Assembly (NCBI GenBank): GCA_014773175.1
Contig: VXCM01003450.1
Span: 20,900-84,899 of the forward strand
Length of the DNA: 64,000 nucleotides
Direction of reading: 5' to 3'
Source of the DNA: Lucifuga dentata
Taxonomy: Eukaryota > Chordata > Actinopteri > Ophidiiformes > Bythitidae
Below the pieces are notes generated by a model. It did not search any database. It was not told the DNA's origin and saw nothing but the letters and a program-made list of their open reading frames with translations. Shown in pieces: positions 24,284 to 36,305 of this stretch. Made by a program: the position numbers and the translations under genes. The number at the start of each line of letters is the position of its first letter. Within the stretch, counting starts at the first letter, position 1.

Positions 24284-26078
24284 CTGTTGAGGTATGACAT
24301 GAAGAAGTTAGAACATAAAATCGAATCAAAAGTGACCACGATGTTAGATTAGTTAGACGTAATTCAGCTGTGAACATTTTTTTTAGGATTAAAATGGAAA
24401 TAAATCAAATATGTGTGATCAGTCAAGGAGAGGATGCACTTAAACTATATTCAGATCAACTGCCGACAGCCATCTGTTCAGTTGTAATTATTCTATGATC
24501 AACAAAATTTAATCAGTGTTGGCTCTTCTAATGTTCATAATTTTCAATATTTTTCTTTCTAAAATGCACTTGTACACTTCAGAACGACTAAAGCTCATTT
24601 TGTTCTTTCCTGCGCCGCACAGGCCCCAGCAGGAATTAAACAGAAAACAGCAGCTTCACCATGTAAGTGTACCAGATGCTGGCTAAAAACTGATTATGAT
24701 CTCATTTTCAGAATACGTAATTCAGACAACCGTCTACAACAATTTTGCGCCAAGGGCTTTTCCATGAGCGAAGCTGCGCTCGTCGATAGCAGGTTATGGT
24801 CCTTATCGTCGGCATGGTAACCACTTTGACATCAAGATTACAGGCACTTCACAGTCATGCTGGGCACGACATGAAAGTGAACACGGTCTGCAGCTAATAC
24901 CTAACACTAATATCCTCATCATAGTTGTCCAAGAGCAGACAGGCTGGATTGAACAGTGCCAGCTGAGTGTAGAGAGAGAGGGATTTACAGCGTTAATCTG
25001 GAATCATGGCTAATCTTTGGCTGCATGCCTAGAAGCTGTGAGGCAAGACCTGTGATGGTATAACACCCTTCCACTATTGTGCACATCGACAAGAAATCTT
25101 TAATTCACATCTGAGAGGCAAGAATCTTTGTCTTGTTTCTCCTGCTTCCTCTTCATATTTTTTTCCTCAAAGAGTTTTACTTGGTGTCTATTGTCTTTCT
25201 TCACACTTCCTATCTTGTTCTCTCACTCCTTCACCTACGCATCAACTTTCTACCGCCTTCCTACTTTTCTCTCTCTGCTCGTCTCAAATCCCTTTATACT
25301 GTATGTGGCAGGTAAAACAAAAATGCAAATGAGTCAGGTCGGGGCGTTAAGCAACTATTAATATAACTTCAAGATAACTCCTAATACTGAATGCAACGCC
25401 ATCAATCAAACAAAAAGTAACCTGACATGACACAAAACTACACGACCACTTGACCCACAAACTGTGCGGACTTGATTTATGAGCAGCATGACCTGATCCA
25501 AGGTAATAAATCTGACTCAAGACTTTTAATATTTGCTCTTGAGCACAACACTGTCTGTTAATACTTCGAGACATCTCCAGCACATATATGTGTGTACGTA
25601 TTAACCTGCTGTCCTGGCACATTACTATTGAATTTGTCATGTTGTCCATTCTATATTCATAATAATTATGAGAAAAATTGTCACTGATGTTATTTTGGAA
25701 AAGAAGCTATTCAAATGATGTCAAACAATGCAACTGAATAGCGGAACTTGGACATTTATGTCAGTTCTAATTGAATTTTCTTGTGACTATATCTGGAATA
25801 AATGGTTCGACATATATTTACAGTTGGAAAAAGAACTGATCATTATTAACTATATGCTAGCAAGTTAGCTAACACTTCCAAAATATAATAATGGAAGTTC
25901 CCGGTATCTTCTATAGGTCCTGGACTACTGATTGAGGTTGCGATCGGGTAGCATATTCTTAATGTTCTTTGATATATTTCCTAAAAACTATAGCCTTTAC
26001 TAAGGTACAGCAGATTTGCAGGCATGTGAATGTATGTTTTTATGTGCATGTCTGAGTATGTAAACCGTGCATACATAC
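24284..26078. other. ltk: Intron between two MAM2 exons; nothing recognised
   Basis: About 1.8 kb with no clear repeat ends. I find no further exon, and the phases of the exons on either side already agree. Confidence 0.5.
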
Positions 26079-26182
26079 TGTGCAGGGGGAGTTTCTTAGA
26101 GGAGGGGGGAAGAGAGGGCTCCTCAGTGACGCCGAGCCACGTTGGCCTTTGGATTGGCCTCCCTCCACGCTGAACATGCCAC
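26079..26182 (-). CDS. ltk: ltk/alk exon: MAM domain 2, second part
   Basis: A short 104 bp exon entered in phase 1 and left in phase 0, reading GMFSVEGGQS, then GSASLRSPLFPPPLRNSPCT. It aligns with the human ALK stretch ATVTSATFPAPIKSSPCE, where the S-P-C marks an internal MAM cysteine. The acceptor (tgtgtgtgttaaag) follows a CA/TG microsatellite instead of a good pyrimidine tract, so the exact left end of the peptide is slightly less sure. The donor is GTATGT. It supplies the residues missing between the exons on either side, and the phases (1 then 0) fit both neighbours. Confidence 0.85.
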
Positions 26183-26694
26183 CTTTAACACACACACACA
26201 CATCAACACACAAAATAAAACAACGTTCAGGCATGCAGTATAGTACGGTTAATGCACATGCATTTTGATGTTTTGAAGTGAGATGGTAGCCGTTTGTGCC
26301 ATAGTTCTAAAGAAACTACTCTCCGTCAGTCCGTTTCAGCATCACCTCTCTCATCTCTCTGCTTTGAAACTTACCAACTAACTGAAGTTTTCCAAAATAA
26401 TTCTCAAGGTTTTACTGTCTGCAAACCATCCAGAGAGAAAGCATGAAACTTTATAGTATGTAATTTTTTTGTGTGTGTTACTGCACAAACTGTTGAGAAA
26501 ATAATATATAGTATCATATATAAATACAATCTGGTGGAAACAATGCTACACGCATAGTTTTCCAATACTACTTGTGATAATTCTGTGAGTAGTTGAAAAA
26601 AAAAAAAAAAAAACNAAAAAAAAAAAAAAAACACACAAGCTTCTGGCCAAAGTAAAACTTATGAGAACCAAGACATTAAAATATCACTCTAGAC

Positions 26695-27091
26695 CAGGCA
26701 TGGGCAACTGGCGGCCCATGGGCTGGATAAGGCCCACACCTTTAATCCATCAGGCTCCCAGATGACTTCTCAATTAATAAAAATGATAAATGATAATAAA
26801 AGTGTTTTCCTTTACCGCCACCATCCAAAAGCAGAGGGGGTGCTTGGTCATTACTGATACTGATACTGATACTGTATTTATTGTATGCATCCATTCCATG
26901 GTAACAAAGCTTTCAATGAGAGAATACAATCAGGTTGGGTCGGGCAACAGGTCATTTTGGTCATTTCGGGAGGGTGGGGGGTGGGGGTCCCTAGAAAATC
27001 TTCTTTATTTTGTCTTATTTAATGTATGGCCCTTTGACTGTAAGAATGAAATTTTAGTGGCCCCTGTCATCATCAAAGTTGCCCATCCCTG
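26695..27091. mobile_element. hAT-type non-autonomous transposon
   Basis: Starts CAGGCATGGGCAACTGGCGG and ends AAAGTTGCCCATCCCTG, the widespread hAT end pair. The flanks ctctagac (26687-26694) and ctgaagac (27092-27099) match at 6 of 8 positions. It lies in the intron between the first two MAM2 exons. Confidence 0.78.
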
Positions 27092-27436
27092 CTGAAGACA
27101 ATTAGATGTTAGCTAGATGCGGTGATGAGAATCATAGATGAAGGTCACAGAGTGTACAGGATTGTGCTTTTAGTTGCACAATAAGCTGTGAACAAGACAG
27201 AATCTAAACTACCCATGCCAGTGAACCCGAGCTTTTGCTTATCTACTCGCATTCATCAACTGTAACGTAAACGCTTGACATTGATATAAACGACCCAATC
27301 TTGCTTTACTGTAAAAAGGTTCCTTTGAAATCAGTTTTAATGAGGCTTTAAGACTGTATACAATTACGAGAGTCTGTAAATAGGCCATTTCATCAGAACA
27401 ATGCTCATAAAGTCTTGGGGGAGGTTTATGAGCTAC

Positions 27437-27571
27437 CTGATGATGGGCAGCTCTGCCTGGTAGCTTTGGACGGAGAGTGGAGTCTTCTCCAGGAGAGACC
27501 GCGGGCTGTTACCGACTGCCAGCTGCAGTCGCTGTCTTCGAAAGAGCAGTAGCTGCCAGTGAGAAAGTGGT
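27437..27571 (-). CDS. ltk: ltk/alk exon: start of MAM domain 2
   Basis: A 135 bp exon with acceptor ctctctccag and donor G/gtagct. After the split His codon it reads HFLTGSYCSFEDSDCSW, then ARGLSWRRLHSPS and SCPSS. The Y-C-x-F-E-D-x-x-C-x-W opening is the standard MAM start and aligns with FYCNFEDGFCGW of human ALK MAM2, immediately after the LDLa module as in ALK. The donor GTAGCT is weaker than the others in this gene. It is supported by phase agreement with the next exon and by the domain continuing there. Confidence 0.88.
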
Positions 27572-28128
27572 CTGGAGAGAGAGAGAGACGGGAGAGAGAA
27601 GACATTAGGAGAAGATAATAAGAGAGGATATAACAAGTAATGAGGAAGAATGGAGTAAACATCTACTGAGAAACTGCCAAGCAAGGAGGAGGAATACAGG
27701 GATGGAAAGGGAACTGGGAATGAAAGAGTTGAGTGACAAGGTGGGGAGATTGAGAAGGGAGAGGTGTGTGTGGGGGGTGGGGGTAATGATTCACAGGAGT
27801 GTGTATTGGTGAAAATGAGTGTTGCAGTATGGTCGGGAGGGGGATGGGGGTGGCACGGGCCGCGGAGTGAGTTGATCGCCTAGATATGGAAGTAGAAAAT
27901 GGTAAAGGCTAGAAGTGTCTGGAGGGGGAGATAAGAAAGAAGGGATGAAAAGGAAGAGGTTCTGAAGGGAAATGAGAAAGCTGAAGTGGTGACGTGTTTT
28001 TCCAGGTGGCAATCAACTGAAAATCACTTTTGGCAGAATGGCGTGCCCCTATGAAACAGTCTGGCAAACAGGAGCGACTAGACCTCATGCACCGCGGAAG
28101 GCCGAGAGGCTTTTCAGTCCAACCAAAA

Positions 28129-28161
<33 letters not shown>

Positions 28162-28344
28162 AGTTGATCTCAATGATCAGTACACCCTCAATCAGTAAGT
28201 TTATATGCACACAAGTTTATATGATTTTTGACTGTACTGTCATTAAGGCTAAAACACAGAGTAAGGTGTATTCATGGATAGAATAATACGATTCAATCAT
28301 TTTTGCTGAACTAGTGCAATGGCCTTTGAAAATGTGCCTGTTCA
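27572..28344. other. ltk: Intron; purine-rich stretch and CA repeat
   Basis: 27570-27980 is G/A-rich on plus, the reverse of the pyrimidine-rich intron end. (CA)n lies at 28131-28160. Confidence 0.5.
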
Positions 28345-29060
28345 GAACGGGCTGGACTTTATGGTGTGCCCCGCAGCCTGCCATAATTTAGCTCTACATG
28401 TCCTCATGAGCTAGCTTTGTTTGCTATATGGGTCGAGTTGAGACCATGCCACTCGAGCGGAGCATATACTGCCGCGCCCAGAGTGTATCCTGCCGTACAA
28501 ACTACTTTTTACCAGCACAGCTCAATTTGAGAACCGCTCATCCAAACAACTTCATATGTGACACAGCATGTCCTCAAGGTTCAAGGTTCTTTACTTGTCA
28601 TACACATCATACACATTGTGTTAATGGCAGTGAAATGTTTTCTGTTGAGACTTGGTCCACTTTGCAAAAATATACAAGCTAAGGATAAAAATATCTGATA
28701 AAAAATAAGGATAAAAGATACAAACATATAAAGCTAAGGATAAAATATACAAAGTTAAAATATGCAAACTATACAAATAAAAATAGACAAAGTTAAAAAA
28801 ATAGAAATGGTAAAAAAGATACATATACAGACGTGTCTGTGCAAAGTGTGCAGTGGTAATGTTTGATCATGTCTGTATATTATGCATCTGTGTTTAACAC
28901 TTGGATTGCAAGAGACCATGACTAGGCTATCTGTTTGAATGTGTCTATTTATCTATCTGTCTATTTGAAGTCCTTGGGTCCTGAGCAATGAACCTGCCGA
29001 ATTTCATCTTCATACGATGCTGGGTTCTATATTGGTGCCTCAGCAGACAGACAGACATTT
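28345..29060 (+). repeat. Unnamed interspersed repeat, inverted partner of 49440-49745
   Basis: 28345-28574 and 28970-29040 match the reverse complement of 49440-49745 (for example gctggacttt...gcagcctgccataattt, ctcaatttgagaaccgctcatccaaacaacttca, tgggtcctgagcaatgaacctgcc). The intervening 28575-28969 is a later insertion. Confidence 0.75.
28575..28969 (-). mobile_element. Non-LTR retrotransposon tail inserted in the repeat above
   Basis: It interrupts the repeat exactly between gtcct (28570-28574) and a second gtcct (28970-28974), a target duplication absent from the uninterrupted 49 kb copy. Read on minus, its end is gacaagtaaagaaccttgaaccttg, a LINE-type tail with a repeated 7-mer. The interior has about six diverged copies of ctaaggataaaa / tacaaa. 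Confidence 0.65.
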
Positions 29061-29196
29061 CTGGATTTATAGTTGGATATACAGTACATGACTTGTTGCT
29101 TAATTGGCTTGCGAGAGGAAGTACACCAAGTGAGGAAATGCATGTGGAGACTGCTTACAGAAACTGTAATATGATGAATTGTTTATAAGAGATTAT

Positions 29197-29258
29197 GTAA
29201 TTGTGAGTCGATTTATTTTAGCTTGTTTACAAGCTAAAATAAATCGACTCACAATTAC
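29197..29258. repeat. Perfect palindrome, 30 bp arms, 2 nt centre
   Basis: 29197-29226 is the exact reverse complement of 29229-29258, with only tt between them. See findings. Confidence 0.98.
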
Positions 29259-30539
29259 AATTACATACTTGAAGTACACCAATGTCAATTTATATGCATT
29301 TCAATCTGATTGCGGTGTTTATATGAGGGTTTTCAAAGATTAAAATATCGCCTCAATTGGATTTCAATCAAAGTTTTTAATGTGCACATACTGAGAGTTG
29401 CTTTTTACTACCCAGATCAATTCTTATTTACCATCTGAGTCTTACCTTGATTTATTGATAACTGATTCAAAGCTTAAATTTGTGTTCTAACCAGTCCAAG
29501 TTAAGAAGGTCTTTCATGTGGTGCATACAAACTTTCAGCTTGGTGAAATACACAGAAGAAGGGTAGTTAGGAGGCGTGTTTGCCGTCAAGTAAAGACACA
29601 AGATAGCATTAGCTGCACTGTTAAATTGATAAATCATACCAAGCATCTTCCAAAATAAAACTTTTGTAGATTACCACTTTAAATCTGGCTTGTATTCTCT
29701 TTTCATCCATGCAGCTTCCTTCTGTAGTTGTAGGGAAAGTGCACTGGTGTTTCATTGGTGTTAGATTTTAGATTGACTAAGATTAACCAGAAAAACAGTG
29801 AAGGATGTGTTTAAATACCTAACGATGCTTAGCTGTGATCCATAGGGACTAGATTTCTCTTATATGTCAGAAAATCTTGGTGACTGACACAAACCACGCT
29901 TGTGCTTTTACACCTCTCTTTGCTTTTTCCTGTTAATGAGCCTTGGCGCAGCTTGTGAAAGATTTAAATAGACCAAATCTGATGAAGCCACGTCATGCAT
30001 AGATCATAGAGAATAAGATCAGAGAGATAACACTGTGTGATTTGTGTAGCAGGGGGTGATTGTGATGAGTGATAGAGATGCAAATGAAACAAATATAGAA
30101 GCACAAGGCACAGCTGGAAAATGTGTGTGACAGGGAAATAAAGATGATGAGAGTCATGGGGTGAACAGATGACAGAACTTATGGATCATTGCTCCTTGCC
30201 CTCAATCAGAAATGGTAAAGGTCACCATCATTTTAGAAACAGATTGAGATATATAGAGGGAGCCTTGATTCAAAACAAATGATGGCTGGTCTTCATGCTT
30301 CTGTGCTCTTGCAGAACGATGAGGGCTCAGAGAAAATGTACAGAGAAGACGTCTGGGATAAAAAATTTTCCCATATGACTCATAGAAATAAGCCTGGTCC
30401 CCATATGGGTCTTTGTTACTGATGCAATATTCCATTATTTTTGATATACTGGTTTTCACGTGTATTAAAAGTGTCGCTATTATTTATATGAATGTATGAA
30501 GGTTGTTGATTGATTATTTGTGATTAAATTCCCAATTCT
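29259..30539. other. ltk: Intron; nothing recognised
   Basis: No exon or repeat ends seen. Confidence 0.4.
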
Positions 30540-30540
30540 G

Positions 30541-30550
30541 CACAGCCCAG

Positions 30551-30614
<64 letters not shown>

Positions 30615-30631
30615 TGTATATCTGGGCTGTG
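30541..30631. repeat. (CA)n microsatellite flanked by 13 bp inverted repeats
   Basis: cacagcccagata (30541-30553) precedes about 58 bp of CA, and tatctgggctgtg (30619-30631) follows it, an exact reverse complement. Confidence 0.95.
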
Positions 30632-31075
30632 TATGTGAATGCATATTATATTCCTCTGGAGATTATACCCTTGGGTTAGCCTCTCAGGCCAATTAGCCCT
30701 GATAGCTCCTCCAGCAGTAGAATAAAGAAACTGCTTCTGCGCCGGGATTGTCACCCTCTTGTTACCCTCTTATCTCTCAGCTCCAATGTTAGCAAACCTG
30801 CGAGCGCAAGGGAGCAGCCGTCATTTTAATAAGCACCTCATGGGAGGCTGACCTGGACTGTGGTCATGGGCAAATTAATTTCGGTCAGTTTAACATGTGC
30901 TTTTTCACAACTTTCACAACTCACTTGTTTTCCTTTCACTCTGAAACCACAATATATTGTTTTTTTGTTTTTTTTTTAAATTAGCTGTGAATTATGTGCC
31001 GCTAAATTGTGTGGATACTGTAAAACATGTGTGCATACAGGCAGAGGTAAAAAAACAAAAAAGATTATTGCAATG

Positions 31076-31114
<39 letters not shown>

Positions 31115-31498
31115 GGGCCTGTGGGACTTCACTCGTGAATAAGATGTCAGCACACTTGCCTAGTGTTCTTCCTAAGCCTGGAGGAAAGCAGAAAACAAAT
31201 GTACGAAGAGATAGAAATAACAACCATGGAACATGTCAAGGGTGAGAAATGCTAGCCAAGCATAGCTATGCTACTTGTTTTTTGTTTTTTTCTTCTTCCT
31301 TTCCCCTCGCCTCCCTGTCAGGAACGCTCACACATGCCGGGCAGCGTGCAACAGCATCATTAGAGACGAGCCACTACAGCTCGCCAACTTCACATCTCGC
31401 TTGCTTCCCTGCAGGACGGCAGACATGTTAGCCTGTCTCATGCATTCTTAACCAACTCCCTTTAAAACCAGCTGCGTGATTGTGTAACGGCTACTTAC
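30632..31498. other. ltk: Intron; CA repeat
   Basis: (CA)n lies at 31078-31111. Nothing else is recognised before the LDLa exon donor. Confidence 0.4.
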
Positions 31499-31630
31499 GA
31501 CATAATTCTCCTTCATCATCAGCAAGAGGACAGTCGGTAGTGAAGTCGCAGAGTTTGTCCAGTGGGATCCCGGGTCCCTGGTGACAGTGGTACTGGCCTT
31601 CAAGTGTGATGTTTGGGGTCGGCAAGGACT
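31499..31630 (-). CDS. ltk: ltk/alk exon: LDL-receptor class A module
   Basis: A 132 bp exon between acceptor ctctgtccag and donor C/gtaagt, phase 1 on both sides. It reads from SLPTPNITLEG through YHCHQGPG, IPLDKLCDFTTDC and PLADDEGELC. Four cysteines, a C-D-F-x-x-D-C core and an acidic D-D-E-x-E cluster match the unusual four-cysteine LDLa of human ALK (...ACDFHQDC...EDES...C) rather than the canonical six-cysteine module. One N-glycosylation sequon (NIT) lies in the linker. In ALK this module separates the two MAM domains, and the exons on either side here encode exactly those. Confidence 0.9.
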
Positions 31631-33570
31631 CTGGACAGAGAACGACACAGAAAAGACAAGAAGAAACATGGAAAAATGGTTATTGCAATCATTATTTCAA
31701 AGTTGTTGCCTTTTACAGCCACAGTTTATTTGCTTCTTTGTAGTAAAACATGAGAATACAATGTAAGAAAAAGCTACTTTTGGAGATAAATAGCTGTTTA
31801 TTTATTGGGTATTATTGTGTGATATATGTTAGACAACGACACACAAATCAGTGGCTCCAGGAACACAAGACTTACAGACTATAAAATATATAGTTAGTCC
31901 ACCCAAGTACATAATACTAGGAGGAATTCACATAATTCAGGGACAAAGGCTAAAATATATACTAACTGTAAACCCTGTTTGACATCCTCAGTCTGCCTGT
32001 GTCATAAATAATCCAGTGGAGGCTGCATAAGCGTCTGGCTTTGAATGCAGCACATATCCATCAGACAAGGAAAACAAGAAGCAAAAACAGTGACCTAGAT
32101 ACTGGAGCAGGTAGCAGAAGGGGAGGGAGCATGTCTGGAACACACACTCACACACACCACTTGATATCATCGATCTCAACAACTCAATTGTAACGTGGGA
32201 CATTTGCATATCTATGCAAATCAAGGCGGTTATATCACCAAGTTCTGAAAACTGACTTCTCACCGCCACCATCATCAGAATCTGATCACAGCGAGGAGAA
32301 CAAAAGCATAAAGGGGGAAAAAAAATGTCTGCTGATGGGGATCTCTCTTGTTTCCCCGCACTTGTAAGGCAAAAATGAGAAGAGATTGTGATCACGACTG
32401 GCTCTGCTTCCTGTTCTTTGTCCTTGATCTGTATTATGTAGATGTGTTCTCCATTCAGACAAACTTGGAGTCAGAAGTCTGATAACGCTGGCGGCCATGA
32501 CAGGAGAGCCAGTGTACAACAAACGCAGCGAGCTGATCAGAGATTATGCTGAGCTCAGGCTAACATGTCTCAATGTCTGAACATGAATGAGTCTGGAATG
32601 AATGAATACGTGCATGGTGCTAATATGCCATTTTGTTCCAACATTAGCGACAGGGGTACAAAACTGTAGCAGCTTATTAAATACTTGAATAAAGTGCAGT
32701 ATGTACCAACACAACAGCACCTACTGTAAACAAAACAACAAAAATTTGTGTTTATGCAGCAGTACGATAATGATGTTTCTCTTGATTCTAGTTATGCAGC
32801 TACCTTACAAGGTGAATGCATTTTCCAGGCAATAAAAATGCTAACAAATTCAGTATTCCAGACCAAACTACAATTTAAATTTCGACTGGGAACAAAAATA
32901 TCACCACAACCTGACCCAGACAGCTTGTGAGGGACACATCGTGATCTGTCCCTGTCATCTTCCAGCTGTCATTAGCCGTAGATAGCAAGCTTGTGGTCTA
33001 AGAAAGGAGCTTGTGTTGAAAAGGTGAAATGCCACGTTCAAACCAGCGATACAAAGAAAAGAAAGGTCGACAGTGAAAACTGTGCATTTAAGGTTGAGTG
33101 GACTGAGAGACACACATTCATACCACACAAGCGAAGCAAGAGCCCAGTTGATTGAATTGAGCTGAGTTGATTGAGCTCTGGGAGGAAGGTTTTCTTCTTC
33201 TCCTGTAGAGAATGGAGAAAACCTTTCCTTTTCACTTTCTCAACAAAGGTTCCCTCTATAGACGCTCCTTGCCTGCAGAAAATAATCCTTCACATACTCA
33301 CCGTGGTGAAAGTCAGCATTTTCAATATGAAAATGAATAGAGCGAAGAACCTATATAACAGCAAACTCACGCTGAGCACTTACACCAGTGACTCCACCTG
33401 ACCATCACACCTTCTGTGCCCAAGCACTCAGCTACACACAATGAAAGCATCATTTCTACCAAGTAACACTTCAATGCTTTCTGAGTATGTCGCTCTTTGA
33501 CACCATGGCAATTCAGCAAGTGGAATTGTAATGGGCATCCTCTGTAGCATAGAAAGATGAGGATAGATGC
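31631..33570. other. ltk: Intron 5-prime of the LDLa exon; nothing recognised
   Basis: Part of the 21 kb intron between the MAM1-end and LDLa exons. No exon or repeat boundary is identified. Confidence 0.4.
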
Positions 33571-34010
33571 AAGGCAAATTTATTTCTTTACAGCTATTCA
33601 AACACAAAGGCAATTCAAAGCACTTTACACAAGACAAAATGCATTAAAACAACATTTTACAGACAATAAGAACAAAATTAAGTAACATTTAAAAAAATGA
33701 GTAAAAATAAGTTAGAAGTAAAAAAAAAAAAAAGAAGATAAAAATCAAATAATCGAAGAGAATAATCTTTTTTTTAAAGTTACAGTGTAGAATTAATTGG
33801 TCCCAGATTGAATTTCAGTGCAGATATTTCATTTGGTTTAATTAAAAGTAGTGCTAATAAGAAACATTTTAAACCTGGCTTTAAAAGAGTTTACAGTTGG
33901 AGCCAATCTAACATTTTCTAGAAGTTTGATCCAGAGTTGTGGAGCATAAAATCTGAAGGCTGCCTCACCGTGAGAAGGAAGTAGAGGGACAATTTGTAAT
34001 ATAAAATGCA
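33571..34010 (-). pseudogene. CR1/L2-type LINE: ORF2 C-terminus and 3-prime tail
   Basis: Minus-strand translation at about 33975-33838 reads GEAAFRFYAPQLWIKL, then VRLAPTVNSFKARFKMFL. This is the recurring C-terminal signature of CR1/L2-clade reverse transcriptases (R-A-F-x-x-x-A-P-x-L-W-N-x-L-P, then S-F-K-x-x-L-K-x-x-L-F). Downstream on minus, an A/T-rich tail ends ataaatttgccttgcatc. The 5-prime part is replaced by the MITE starting at 34011. A dead fragment. Confidence 0.7.
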
Positions 34011-34325
34011 TTAAAGGACAATACTGCTCATTTTGCACATTTGAGCTCAATATATACAACCTCATACACAGTACGTTATTTACACCCATTTTCCAAAATG
34101 TAGTAATGGAGCGGTACATTTTAGGATTTCTTTTCCTACTTTTCCAGACTACCGCTAGTTTCAGTTCATTCCAGTAGAGACTTGAAACATGTTTAAGATG
34201 AGTAATCCATCACAGCGAACACTACGTCCATTAAGTTTTTTTTGTCAAAGTAACTTTATTTAACTGGTCCAACACAGACAATGTGTTGCTCTACCTGGGG
34301 ATATAGTCCCAGAAGCAGATGGCCC
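34011..34325 (+). mobile_element. TTAA-flanked MITE, left half only (copy 5)
   Basis: Begins TTAAAGGACAATACTGCTCATT at the LINE boundary, continues through ccaaaatgtagtaatgg and ccattaag, and ends after the core ggggatatagtccc. The right half is missing. Confidence 0.72.
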
Positions 34326-35800
34326 CAAACCTGCAGGTTTTCTATCCTACCATGTAATTAATTCAATTATTACTTTGGCATTAAAGTTATTAAAATTGTT
34401 ATACAGTGCATTATGACTTATTTAGGAGCTGAAATTCAAAGTTTGAGACTTATGACTTGACCTGGCCTTCTCAATCATGACATAACTTGACCATCTTGAC
34501 TTGTGGCTCACTTATGACTTGCAAAACATTGACTTGGTCCCATGCCTGCCTCATTCACAGCACACACACACTGCCCTCCTGTTATTCACTGTAGTTGAGA
34601 AACATAATGACACAGTGGAAAACAGTATTTGTTATCATACAGAAACACATTTTCAGAACCTCCCTACAGTCCACTACTGTGGCTGCAGAGCTTCACATTA
34701 GCATGTCAGTGAAAACCACATTCAAATTCTTAGAAAACATGTTAGCCTTAGTAAATGACTTTGATGATGAATGCAGGTTTTCCTCATTGTGATGCGCATT
34801 ATGAACTGCCTTTCAGTGCTCGTTACATAACCAACGGCAGGAAACTCATACATATATACTGTAGAAATTTCAGATTTTTTATTTTTTTTTCTGACTGACA
34901 AAGTCATTTGGATGAATTGTGAAATATTTCAGAATTAAAAACCTGAATCCGGCTAACTTGACTCAGTTTTTATATAGTATATCTACCTGCCTGGATGACT
35001 GAGAATCTTCTTCAAAAAGCTCAAACACACACTTGAGAATCACACATGTGAAGCTACATACTCACACATGACATTTACATAAGAAGAGAGTGGAAAGCAA
35101 GCATACAATTCGATTCAAATTTGGCAGAGGAAGCTTGTAGTGTGTGTGTACAGATGCATGTGGATTCAGTCATGCTTAACGCATACAATACATCATGCAT
35201 TCATTGTGCTCAACGCTTCCTCTCCTTCATGTTGACACTGCAAGCGAGTCAATTTATCAAAAAAAAAAAAAAAAGTNAAAAAAAAAAAAAAAAGTTATCT
35301 ACAGTACACCGAAACCTCAGGCAAGGTATGCAAATTCATCCATTTATCTTAGTTTGATGACAGAGAAGAGATTCATAGCAGCAACGCCAGTGAACTTTAA
35401 GCTCCCAGAGCAGGTAAGTGCAGCCAGACATGGCTGCTGCACTCTAGGCCTACCGCAGTTCTTAAATCACAGGTGTCAGAGTGTGAAAACAAGTGGGTCA
35501 GTGGGGGATGAATTACCTGTGGGAGTAAGAGAGTTTTGTTATCCATGCACCCAGGGGGTTTGGTTTGGCTTTGTGAGGGGAATGATATATGTGGTGAGGA
35601 GCAGGAGAGGTGACCAGAGAGGGCACACAGCTGCTGATAAATGACAAACCTGTCGAGGAAATCAGGGGGCTAGTTTGATCCGGCTATGACAACCAATGAA
35701 ATTCTCTCTCTTTTTTTTTTGTTTGGGCTGTTAACAATGAAAATTGAAAACATTTATGCACTGAAGATACATGGTTTAACCGAAGTTAATCACATTTATC
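34326..35800. other. ltk: Intron; nothing recognised
   Basis: A poly-A, N and poly-A join at 35259-35293 repeats the phrase aaaaaaagt on both sides of the N (35277). This is an assembly seam. Confidence 0.4.
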
Positions 35801-36305
35801 TTAAAGGATCATACCGGTGATCGTGAATGTTTGAGCCCGATATATATAAACTTGACAACCATTTCCCAAAATATGCTACTCAAGCAGTAAATTGTAGAAT
35901 ATGTTTTCTTACCTTCCAGACAGCCATTAGTTTCTGTTCATTCTGTACACTATAAAAATCAACTTGGGGAGACTTGAAACATGCTTGAGATATGTAACCT
36001 ATCCAAGAGAACGAGATATCTATTCATTTTTTTTGTTTTTTTTTGCCGAAGTGACTTCATTTTAACCGATCCAACGCAGAGCTGCACGGAAGACGATGCA
36101 TGTCTCTGCCACGAAATATAGTCCCACAGAACACAGCCTTTAAGGAGAAATTAAAATGACTGTGCCTTCTACTTTTTTTTTTGTTTTGAAAGAAATAACA
36201 GATAAACTAAAATATGGTCTTATATTCTGGAAATTGGTTGTCAGTAACGTAACATGTCTGAGTTGTATATTGGGACTCAAAAATGCACTATCAGGGCTGT
36301 GGTAC
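35801..36305 (+). mobile_element. TTAA-flanked MITE, diverged copy (copy 6)
   Basis: TTAAAGGATCATACCGGTGA at the left, the core acgaaatatagtccc at about 36110, and at the right gcactatcagggctgtggtacct, decayed from the usual ggtatggtcct. The subfamily has gagcccgatata / cacaatc ends. Confidence 0.72.

Noticed and set aside
31988..32395. 135-codon minus frame between receptor exons
   Set aside because: No similarity to the ALK/LTK region expected here. The exons on either side already join in phase.
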